The translations under genes were made by a program, and so were the position numbers. From Affinibrenneria salicis (lineage in GTDB: Bacteria; Pseudomonadota; Gammaproteobacteria; Enterobacterales; Enterobacteriaceae), in contig NZ_VYKJ01000004.1 of the NCBI RefSeq assembly GCF_008710095.1, forward strand, positions 62,001-126,000: 64,000 bases of DNA. Direction: 5' to 3'. The first letter of the stretch is position 1; every line of letters starts with the position of its first letter. The notes beneath the pieces are model-generated. The model did not search any database. It had not been told where the DNA came from and saw nothing but the letters and a program-made list of their open reading frames with translations. Shown here piece by piece: positions 27,052 through 36,276 of this stretch.

Positions 27052-27477
27052 TTAATTCTCCATAATGATCGGATCAGGTTTGATCAGCGATTGCAGTACG
27101 GCCTGCAGCCGGTCGCAGATGCGCAGAATGATCTGCTTATCCTCCGGTACCGGTTTACCGTGGTGATAGTCGTCAATGGAACAGATGCCGAAGAGGGTAT
27201 CCAGGTGCGCTATATCGGCGCGCAGCGCCGGATCGAGCGGCATGACCTCCTCCACGGCGGCCAGCAGGCTGGCGTAGTTGTGGTTCATCGGCATTTCGCC
27301 GAAGCGCGCGCACAGCGCAATCAGATAACACTCCACCGCGATGGCGGCCACGTTAAACACCAGACTGTGGCCGTTGTTTTGCGCGTCCATCAGGCCGGCC
27401 CGCCGGTGATAACCCTGAGCATCCCGATAGCAGCGGTCAAAGCGTTGCTGATCGCTTTCAAAAAGCGCATGTGCCAT
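27052..27477 (-). CDS. Helical protein of the anf operon, HEPN-like
   Basis: A 141-residue all-helical protein directly after anfK, with a GAGGA ribosome site. The pattern (SLVFNVAAIAVECYLIALCARF, then HNYASLLAAVEEVM, then ICSIDDYHHGKPV) recalls HEPN-domain helical bundles, with an R-X7-H-like pair in RFGEMPMNH. I do not recognise it as a named Anf protein with confidence; AnfR is one possibility. Its place between the structural genes and anfO, in a tight run of short intergenic gaps, suggests a role in Fe-nitrogenase maturation or protection. Confidence 0.65.
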   Translation of the reverse strand: MAHALFESDQQRFDRCYRDAQGYHRRAGLMDAQNNGHSLVFNVAAIAVECYLIALCARFGEMPMNHNYASLLAAVEEVMPLDPALRADIAHLDTLFGICSIDDYHHGKPVPEDKQIILRICDRLQAVLQSLIKPDPIIMEN

Positions 27478-27494
27478 TGCTGTTTCCTCAGTAA

Positions 27495-27516
27495 TGACTG
27501 GCGCGAACGCCAGTCA
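27495..27516 (-). promoter_or_regulatory. Stable 9-bp hairpin with UUCG loop after anfK
   Basis: TGACTGGCG (27495-27503) pairs perfectly with CGCCAGTCA (27508-27516). On the transcribed minus strand the loop is TTCG. It sits 130 bp past anfK and 18 bp before the next gene, with no T-tract. It is placed to protect the anfHDGK message from 3' decay or to cut downstream expression. Confidence 0.6.
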
Positions 27517-27646
27517 GGATGGAAGGAGGGGCGCCGGTTAACACGGCCGACAACGTTTGTTATCCGGGCGTGCGCCAGGCACGGTATCTCCGGCTCACCG
27601 GCGACGTTATTCGCAACCTTGCCGGCTCGCGTTAGGCCGGCGGCGC

Positions 27647-29035
27647 TTACCAGACGTTAAGCAGCCACTCTTTTTTCTTCTTGTATTCCATATCGGTAAA
27701 CAGCGCGTTGGCCATTTGCTCGGCCAGCCAGATGGCGCCCGCGTAGCCCACTACCGGATGGCGGTAATGGCCGGCGCGGTCATAGGTGGGAAAGCCGACC
27801 CGCACCATCGGGATCTGGTTATCAATCGCGGTGAAACGCCCTTTGGAATGGCCCAGAATCAGATCCAATTCCAGCCCTTCGCGCGTAATGCGTTTTTCCA
27901 GCTCCCACAGATCGGCATTGGTGACGATTTGCATGTCATAGCCGACATTGTTTTTCAGTGCCTGAATGCGCGGATCCTTAGCGTAGTTGCTGTTATCGTC
28001 GCCGAGCAGCAGCAGGACCGGCTTCATCTCCAGATCCAGACAGAACTCCGCCAGACCAATCACCAGATCCGGGTTGCCGTAGATGGCGACCTTTTTATCG
28101 GCCAGGAACATGTGCACCAGATCGGTCAGCGCATCAATGGCGATGCCGCGTTCACGCACCAGCGATTCGGGGATCGGCTTACCGGTCAGCTCTTTCAGCG
28201 TTTGCAGAAAGGTATCGGTATTGCGAATGCCGATCGGCGTCGGGCCAATGACCGCCGGCACCTGGCAGTTATCCTCCAGCCATTTCGCCGCTCTGCTGCC
28301 TTCGTAGCGGTTGAGCGCCAGCGTGGCGAGGGCGTTTCCCGTGCCGGTCAGATCTTCGATGGTGGTGCTGCCGTGCGAAACCGTGTTGCCGTAAGGCATC
28401 AGCGGCGAGTCGAAGGTTTCGATCTCGAACAGCACCGTGGCGTCGACCTGCATTTCGGCCAGCAGGTGCTTCAGCGCCGTGACGTCGCCCGGATTGACCC
28501 AGCCGGTCAGCAGATTGATCTTGTCGTTAGGCTCGCTCTTTTTGGCGAAGTAGCGCACGAAATCACGCACCGCTACGTCGTAACCGCTGATCATGCTGCC
28601 GACGAAACTGGGCGAATGAATCGGAATCAGGTGCACTTGCCGGCCGGCGAATTTCTCTTTCAGCAGGCCGTTATTCAGCTTGCGCACCACGCCGTCGACG
28701 TCATCGCCGATCACTTCGGTTGAGCAGGTAGTGATGATCGGCACCACCTTGACGTGCGGATAGCGCATCAACAGCACCTCGACCGCTTTCTCCACCCGGT
28801 CGAGCGCGCCGAATACCGCGCCATCTTCATGCACCGAGGAGGAGGCGATCTCAAAGCTCTCTTTCAGATGCTGAGAAATCAGCAGACGTACAAACATTAC
28901 GCAGCCCTGGCCGCCGTGCACGATGCCGATGCAGTCTTTGATGCCGATGCTGGCGTACTGCGCCCCCGCCGGCTGGCAGGTGAAAATGGGGTTAATCACC
29001 CCGGTGCGATCTTTCGCAATTAATTCACAGGACAT
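27647..29035 (-). CDS. anfK: Fe-only nitrogenase beta subunit AnfK
   Basis: The beta subunit of the FeFe dinitrogenase, 462 residues, as expected for AnfK, which is shorter than NifK. P-cluster ligands are visible at Cys20 (IFTCQPAGAQ), Cys45 (HGGQGCVMFVR) and Cys104 (IITTCSTEVIGDD). The C-terminal EYKKKKEWLLNVW is typical of AnfK/VnfK. It forms the alpha2beta2delta2 complex with AnfD and AnfG and holds the P-cluster that passes electrons from AnfH to the FeFe cofactor. The ATG follows the anfG stop by 12 bp. No nifEN-like scaffold genes are in the window. Confidence 0.97.
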   Translation of the reverse strand: MSCELIAKDRTGVINPIFTCQPAGAQYASIGIKDCIGIVHGGQGCVMFVRLLISQHLKESFEIASSSVHEDGAVFGALDRVEKAVEVLLMRYPHVKVVPIITTCSTEVIGDDVDGVVRKLNNGLLKEKFAGRQVHLIPIHSPSFVGSMISGYDVAVRDFVRYFAKKSEPNDKINLLTGWVNPGDVTALKHLLAEMQVDATVLFEIETFDSPLMPYGNTVSHGSTTIEDLTGTGNALATLALNRYEGSRAAKWLEDNCQVPAVIGPTPIGIRNTDTFLQTLKELTGKPIPESLVRERGIAIDALTDLVHMFLADKKVAIYGNPDLVIGLAEFCLDLEMKPVLLLLGDDNSNYAKDPRIQALKNNVGYDMQIVTNADLWELEKRITREGLELDLILGHSKGRFTAIDNQIPMVRVGFPTYDRAGHYRHPVVGYAGAIWLAEQMANALFTDMEYKKKKEWLLNVW

Positions 29036-29047
29036 GGTCAGAATCCC

Positions 29048-29398
29048 CTAATAGCGTTTATCGGTCAGCTCGGCGTTCAGCGAGCCGGTAATGGTCAGGA
29101 AATTCAGCCGTTCGTGCAGCGTCTGCACCAGCGCGGTCAGCCCGGCCTTATCCATGGTATTGATCCAGTCGAACTTCTGGCGCCAGGTTTCCGCCATCAC
29201 CATGGCGTCGACCCAGTAGCAGCGGTCCGCCGGAGTGCTCAGATCCACCGGCTCCTCGCACAGTAGCTGGCGAGTTTTCAGCATGATGCCGGCGTTTTGC
29301 TTTTCCCGATCCCAGGCGCGGGAGTGAAACTGCCACAGGCAGTTCTTCATGATGTAGTCGACGAGCAGTTCGACGCGCTCTTGTGTTTCATTTGCCAT
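29048..29398 (-). CDS. anfG: Fe-only nitrogenase delta subunit AnfG
   Basis: The small delta subunit found only in V- and Fe-only nitrogenases, here 116 residues (family about 115-135). [23 protein letters not shown] and [20 protein letters not shown] are the recognisable stretches. It is needed for stable, active FeFe protein. The ATG at 29398 has GAGGAG upstream and was preferred to an in-frame start at 29413 that overlaps anfD. Its presence between D and K rules out a Mo-nitrogenase operon. Confidence 0.95.
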   Translation of the reverse strand: MANETQERVELLVDYIMKNCLWQFHSRAWDREKQNAGIMLKTRQLLCEEPVDLSTPADRCYWVDAMVMAETWRQKFDWINTMDKAGLTALVQTLHERLNFLTITGSLNAELTDKRY

Positions 29399-29409
29399 GT
29401 CCGTTCTCC

Positions 29410-31008
<1,599 letters not shown>

Positions 31009-31040
31009 TTAACGTGAAGTTTAATTCTTCGCTTTATCGG

Positions 31041-31895
<855 letters not shown>

Positions 31896-31923
31896 TCAGT
31901 GATATCCGTCGCCCCAGTGATTG

Positions 31924-31939
31924 AGCAAACGCTGTGCCA
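31924..31939 (-). promoter_or_regulatory. Sigma-54 promoter of anfH
   Basis: Read on the minus strand, TGGCACAGCGTTTGCT differs from the TGGCACG-N4-TTGCW consensus at one position. It ends 55 bp before the anfH start codon, ideal for the first gene of the nitrogenase operon. Confidence 0.85.
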
Positions 31940-32052
31940 GCCATGAAAAAAAAGGCTTATTTGCGCCGGATTAAAATTTAATGACTGTTTTATAAAGCGC
32001 TATTTTTTCTGCGTATGGAATTCGCCGGCAATAGCCGGCGGGATCGTCCCGG

Positions 32053-32104
32053 CGTAAATAGTTCCTGATGGTACTTATGGCGGGTAAATAGTACGTTCTG
32101 GTAT
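32053..32104. promoter_or_regulatory. Tandem activator sites upstream of anfH (AnfA enhancer candidate)
   Basis: Two 22-base direct repeats, 32053-32074 and 32083-32104, are spaced 30 bp start to start, about three helical turns. They share GTAAATAGT and GGTA blocks. Each contains a GTAC-N6-GTAC-like core: GTTC-N6-GTAC at 32061-32074 and GTAC-N6-GTAT at 32091-32104. They are 120-165 bp upstream of the -24 element. This pattern is known for VnfA-type activators; assignment to AnfA is inference supported by the perfect copy before anfA. Confidence 0.65.
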
Positions 32105-32593
32105 GGCGCGGCGAGCCGTACGCCAGGGGGCGCCGGGGCAGATGACGGCGTCGGTTAATCCCGCCGCCGGAGAGGCCGGTATTCGCAAGGGCAACGGAAA
32201 ACGCCCCGCCGGTTTTTCAACTATCGGGTAAGTCGGCTATAGGGATAATCATCTGTGCCCGGCAAATTGTAGTTGCAGTTGCAGTTGCAGTTGCAGTTGC
32301 AGTTGCAGTTGCAGTTGCGCTCAATTATTCGGCCGGTCTCTGACGTTCACTCGTTGGACGACGCCTGCGCGGTTTAAATTGGCTCCGGACCGATTTGAAC
32401 CGCATTGCCTTCGACGATGATACGTTTCGCCCTGTGCCGCGGCTGGCGCCGTTCTCCACGCCCGGCGTCGCGTTTGTCGGCTGTCCATCAGGTAAAATTA
32501 GGTAAAATTAGTTTCAGGGTGGTTAAATTTTATCTTTTTTGTGTTAATCGTCTGTTTGGTTATGAGCTGATTAGGCTGAAAGGAGCACTAACT
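32105..32593. other. Spacer between the anf enhancer and yghX
   Basis: About 490 bp with no supported gene. It holds the (AGTTGC)8 repeat. A plus-strand frame entering yghX from 32405 is an upstream extension without a ribosome site. Confidence 0.45.
32271..32318. repeat. Hexanucleotide tandem repeat (AGTTGC)8
   Basis: Eight perfect, uninterrupted copies of AGTTGC occupy 32271-32318. The tract is intergenic, about 165 bp upstream of the anf activator sites and 275 bp upstream of yghX. Perfect hexamer arrays of this length are prone to slippage. Confidence 0.98.
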
Positions 32594-33481
32594 ATGTCCC
32601 GTCTTACCGCGAAAGATTTTCCTCCAGAGCTGCTTGAGTATTACGACTATTATGCGCACGGCAAGATCACTAAACGCGAGTTTCTGGAACGGGCCGCTAA
32701 GTATACGGTCGGCGGGCTGACCGCGCTGGCTCTGCTCGGCATCATGAGTCCCAACTACGCGCTGGCGCAGCAGGTTGAATTTACCGATCCCGATATCATC
32801 GCTGAATATATCATGTACCCGTCGCCCAATGGACACGGCAGCGTGCGCGGGTACCTGGTGCGTCCGGCCGCCGCATCCGGCCGGGTCGGCGGCGTGGTGG
32901 TGGCGCATGAAAACCGCGGGCTGAATCCTTATATCGAAGATGTGGCGCGCCGCGTCGCCAAAGCAGGGTTTATCGCCCTTGCGCCCGATGGCCTCAGTTC
33001 GGTCGGCGGCTATCCGGGCAACGATGACAAGGGGCGCGAACTGCAGCAGCAGGTGGATCCGACGAAGCTAATGAACGACTTCTTTGCCGCGATCGAATTT
33101 CTGATGAACAGCGAGCAGACCAACGGCAAGGTCGGCATTACCGGTTTCTGCTACGGCGGCGGCGTCGCCAACGCGGCGGCGGTGGCTTACCCCGAGCTGG
33201 CCGTGGCGGTGCCGTTCTACGGCCGTCAGGCCAGGACGGAGGATGTGCCGCGCATCAAGGCGCCGCTGCTGCTGCACTATGCCGAACTGGATACCCGTAT
33301 TAACGAAGGCTGGCCCGCTTACGAAGCCGCGCTGAAGGCGGCGAATAAGACCTATGAGGGCTACATTTATCCCGGCGTTCATCACGGCTTCCACAATGAC
33401 TCCACCCCGCGTTATGACAAGGCGGCGGCCGATCTGGCCTGGGAGCGGACCCTGACCTGGTTCCGTCGCTATCTGGCCTGA
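32594..33481 (+). CDS. yghX: Dienelactone-hydrolase-family protein YghX
   Basis: An alpha/beta hydrolase of the DLH family, 295 residues, nearly colinear with E. coli YghX. The catalytic cysteine is in GITGFCYGGG, with the acid in YAELDTRINEG and the histidine in GVHHGFHNDSTP. The N-terminal KITKREFLERAAKY followed by a hydrophobic stretch ending in NYALAQQ looks like a Tat-type signal with KR in place of RR, so periplasmic export is likely. The ATG at 32594 has AGGAG eight bases upstream; the longer frame from 32405 has none. Natural substrate unknown. It is a single-gene unit. Confidence 0.9.
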   Translation: MSRLTAKDFPPELLEYYDYYAHGKITKREFLERAAKYTVGGLTALALLGIMSPNYALAQQVEFTDPDIIAEYIMYPSPNGHGSVRGYLVRPAAASGRVGGVVVAHENRGLNPYIEDVARRVAKAGFIALAPDGLSSVGGYPGNDDKGRELQQQVDPTKLMNDFFAAIEFLMNSEQTNGKVGITGFCYGGGVANAAAVAYPELAVAVPFYGRQARTEDVPRIKAPLLLHYAELDTRINEGWPAYEAALKAANKTYEGYIYPGVHHGFHNDSTPRYDKAAADLAWERTLTWFRRYLA

Positions 33482-33907
33482 AGCCGGGCGTTTATCGCTG
33501 CGTCGTAAATAAGCGGTTCGTGCCGGCGGGGGGGCCATCGCGCGCAGGTCCGTTAACACGGCTTCCGCCGCGGCGCTCTCCTTCTGGCGCATGCGATTGA
33601 GCGTGCGGCGTCTCTCATCCGCTGCACGCTGAGCCGCCGATCGCCGTCAGATTTCAGTCTCTGGCGGCGCTCGGCGGTGATTCGGCGTCGTCCCTGATTT
33701 TATGCCGGCGCCGCTTACTTTCTTCCCTCAATATTTTTATTTTTAATCAGATAACTGCGTAAAATCCAGCCCGGTTAGCGTCCTTCTTCTATCGCGGACC
33801 AATGCGTTACGTTATTCACCGCGATAAGGTGCCGGATAATGATGAGTATGGACATCGCATTATCCGCAATATACCATACCTCCCTATACTAAAATCAGGG
33901 AATCGAC
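33482..33907. other. Intergenic region before the metal repressor
   Basis: About 425 bp without a credible gene. The last 120 bp are AT-richer and contain a candidate metal-repressor operator. Confidence 0.4.
33876..33887 (+). promoter_or_regulatory. Candidate operator of the RcnR/FrmR-like repressor
   Basis: ATACCTCCCTAT has ATA/TAT arms around a C-rich core, the kind of C/G-tract with AT flanks bound by CsoR/RcnR proteins. It lies 20 bp before the repressor start, fitting autorepression. Confidence 0.4.
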
Positions 33908-34186
33908 ATGAGCCACACGATTCGCGGAAAGAAAAAGCTCCTCGCTCGCGTACGGCGGATTCGCGGCCAGATGGAGGGCATCGAGCGCACGCTGGAGGCG
34001 GAAAAACCCTGTGCGGACGTTCTGCATCAAATCGCTGCCGCGCGCGGCGCGTTGACCGGGCTAATGCGTGAGGTCATGGAAGGGCATATTCAGTCGCATA
34101 TCGCCGACCCTGCTATCACCAGCGACAGCGAGCGGGAGCAGGGCGCGGCCGAACTGATTTCTATCCTGCGCGCCTATCTGAAGTAA
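33908..34186 (+). CDS. CsoR/RcnR/FrmR-family metal-sensing repressor
   Basis: A 92-residue all-helical repressor. It has the RcnR-type Ni/Co ligand set His3 (MSHTIRG), Cys35 (EKPCADV), His60 and His64 (EGHIQSHI). FrmR keeps Cys35 and His60 but has Glu at 64. Other segments (RVRRIRGQMEG, ILRAYLK) are closer to FrmR, so the protein is a hybrid by eye. The gene lies 59 bp before a P-type ATPase and most likely represses it until metal binds. Which metal (Ni, Co or other) cannot be decided from sequence alone. Confidence 0.88.
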   Translation: MSHTIRGKKKLLARVRRIRGQMEGIERTLEAEKPCADVLHQIAAARGALTGLMREVMEGHIQSHIADPAITSDSEREQGAAELISILRAYLK

Positions 34187-34245
34187 TCGCCCGAATGTTA
34201 TCGCCGTCCGGGGAAACGTTTACCGTTATAGTTCAGGAGAGCGCG

Positions 34246-36192
34246 ATGTCAGCCAGCAATGACGACCCAGCGTCGGGTCACGACCATGATCATGCAAGCA
34301 GCCACGATTGCCGGCCCGCGTTCGGCTGGGCGGAGAGCGTGCGTATCGCGCTGGTCGCCGTCGCCGCGCTGGCAGTCTGGTTTCGGTGGTGGGAGCCCTG
34401 GCAACACGCCAGCGTTATCGGTATGGCAGGTTTGCTGATCGGCGGCTGGCCGATCCTGCGCGAAGCGCTGGAAAACAGCATGGCGCGGCGTATGACGATG
34501 GAACTGTCCATGTCTATCGCCATCATTGCGGCGGCGGCCATCTCCGAGTTCTTCACCGCGTTAATCATTACCCTGTTTGTGCTGGTGGCTGAAGAACTGG
34601 AAGGGCTTACGGTTGGACGCGGGCGTAAGGCCATTCGCGAGCTGCTGGCGTTTCTGCCGCGTGAAGTCTCGCTGCGCAGAAACGGCGTCATTTGCACCGT
34701 TTCTGCCGGCGAACTGACCGTCGGCGACGCGATCCTCGTCGCGCCGGGCGGGCGTATTCCGGTCGATGGCGTGGTGATATCCGGTCATTCTTTTACCGAT
34801 GAATCGCTGATTACCGGCGAATCGATGCCGGTGGAGAAGAGCGCCGGGACGCGCGTGTTCGCCGGCGCCATCAACCAGTCCGGCGCGCTGGAGATTAAAA
34901 CCGTGCGTATCGGTCGCGACACCAGCTACGGCAAAATTATCGAAGCGGTAGAGCGGGCCGAACGATCGCGGGCGCCGGTTCAGCGGCTGGCCGATCGTCT
35001 GGCCGGCTATCTGGTCTATTTCGCGCTGACCGCCGCCGCGCTCACCTGGCTGTTGACCCATGATATGCGTTCGACGATTTCGGTGATTATCGTGGCCGGC
35101 GCCTGCGGCATCGCCGCCGGCACGCCGCTGGCTATTTTGGGCGGCATTGGCCGTTCGGCCCGACTCGGGGCGATTGTCAAAGGCGGCGTACATCTGGAAA
35201 CGCTCGGTAAAGTCGATACCGTGGTGTTGGATAAGACCGGTACGCTGACTTTCGGCCTACCGCAGGTGCAGCAGGTGTTGCCGGCGCCGGGCGTCGACGC
35301 CGCGGCGCTGCTTGAAGCGGCGGTGACGGCTGAATTGCATTCGGAGCATCCGCTCGGTAAGGCGATCCTCGCCTACGCCCGGACGCAGGCGATTGCGAAC
35401 CATGAGCCCGAACAGTTTAGTTATCTGCCGGGCCGAGGTATTTCGGCCCGCCGGGCGGGAGCGCGTATCCTCGTCGGCAACCGGGCGTGGATGAGCGATA
35501 ATGGCATCTCGATCAGCGGCGGACCGGCGGCGAACGTCGGTTCCGAGCTGCTGGTCGCTCGCGAGGGCCGTCTGCTGGGCGTGATTACCGTGGCCGATAC
35601 GGTGCGGCCCGAAGCGCAGCGGGCGATCGCCATGCTGCGCAAGATGGGCGTGCGAACCCTGTTGTTGACCGGCGACAACCGCGCGGTGGCGGAGGCCGTC
35701 GGCCAGCCGCTGGGGCTGCAGCAAATTGAGGCCGGACTTTTGCCGGAAGACAAACAGGCGCGCATCGCGGCACTGGTGCGGCAAAAGCGCACGGTGGCGA
35801 TGATTGGCGATGGAGTTAACGATGCCCCGGCGCTGGCTGAGGCCAGCATCGGCGTGGCGATGGGGTCGGGCACCGATGTGGCGCAGGAGAGTGCGGACAT
35901 CGTACTGCTGGGCAACGATCTGTACCGTTTTGTCGAAACGATGCGGGTGGCGCGCCGCACGCGGCGTATTATCTGGCAGAATTTCGCCGGCACCCTGGCG
36001 GTTGATCTGTTGGGGATCCTGCTGGCCGCCTTCGGTCTGCTCGGGCCGCTGCTGGCCGCTTTTATTCACGTGGCGTCGGAGCTGACCTTTATTTTGAATT
36101 CCGCCCGGCTCCTGCCGCGAGCCGGGGGAGCACAGGACGCGCAGTCGGCGATCGCGGCGGAAAAACGGCCCGATGGCGGCACGGCGCGTTAA
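34246..36192 (+). CDS. P1B-type heavy-metal ATPase without CPC motif
   Basis: A 648-residue cation-exporting P-type ATPase. It has the actuator motif SLITGESMPVEKSA, phosphorylation site DKTGTLTFG, the P1B-specific HP motif in HSEHPLGKAI and the hinge GDGVNDAPALAEASIGVAMG. The membrane metal site, usually CPC, SPC or TPC, is replaced by GACGIAAGTPLAI, a single cysteine with a TP five residues later. The N-terminus lacks a CxxC domain but has a short His/Asp-rich tail (GHDHDHASSHD). ATG 34246 has AGGAG upstream and is preferred to 34195. Paired with an RcnR-like repressor it is likely an efflux pump for Ni, Co or a related metal; substrate unproven. Confidence 0.88.
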   Translation: MSASNDDPASGHDHDHASSHDCRPAFGWAESVRIALVAVAALAVWFRWWEPWQHASVIGMAGLLIGGWPILREALENSMARRMTMELSMSIAIIAAAAISEFFTALIITLFVLVAEELEGLTVGRGRKAIRELLAFLPREVSLRRNGVICTVSAGELTVGDAILVAPGGRIPVDGVVISGHSFTDESLITGESMPVEKSAGTRVFAGAINQSGALEIKTVRIGRDTSYGKIIEAVERAERSRAPVQRLADRLAGYLVYFALTAAALTWLLTHDMRSTISVIIVAGACGIAAGTPLAILGGIGRSARLGAIVKGGVHLETLGKVDTVVLDKTGTLTFGLPQVQQVLPAPGVDAAALLEAAVTAELHSEHPLGKAILAYARTQAIANHEPEQFSYLPGRGISARRAGARILVGNRAWMSDNGISISGGPAANVGSELLVAREGRLLGVITVADTVRPEAQRAIAMLRKMGVRTLLLTGDNRAVAEAVGQPLGLQQIEAGLLPEDKQARIAALVRQKRTVAMIGDGVNDAPALAEASIGVAMGSGTDVAQESADIVLLGNDLYRFVETMRVARRTRRIIWQNFAGTLAVDLLGILLAAFGLLGPLLAAFIHVASELTFILNSARLLPRAGGAQDAQSAIAAEKRPDGGTAR

Positions 36193-36235
36193 TCCGAGGC
36201 GTTCGTCCTGATAACCAACGTCGTCATTAGCCTGA

Positions 36236-36260
36236 CGCCCTGCCGGACAGGGCGGTTTTT
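36236..36260 (+). terminator. Rho-independent terminator of the metal efflux operon
   Basis: CGCCCTG (36236-36242) pairs with CAGGGCG (36248-36254) around CCGGA and is followed by GTTTTT. It is 44 bp after the ATPase stop. Confidence 0.8.
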
Positions 36261-36276
36261 CTCAGCGCTTATCTCG

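Noticed and set aside
27557..28723. 388-codon plus-strand open frame opposite anfK
   Set aside because: It is antisense to anfK, whose cluster ligands and length are all intact. Its translation is His/Arg/Gln-rich as expected for the complement of GC-rich coding DNA.
32271..32318. Repeat array as a CRISPR
   Set aside because: The unit is 6 bp with no spacers and no cas genes nearby, so it is a microsatellite.
32405..32593. Upstream extension of yghX
   Set aside because: No ribosome site, basic translation, and the family begins at the later ATG with AGGAG.
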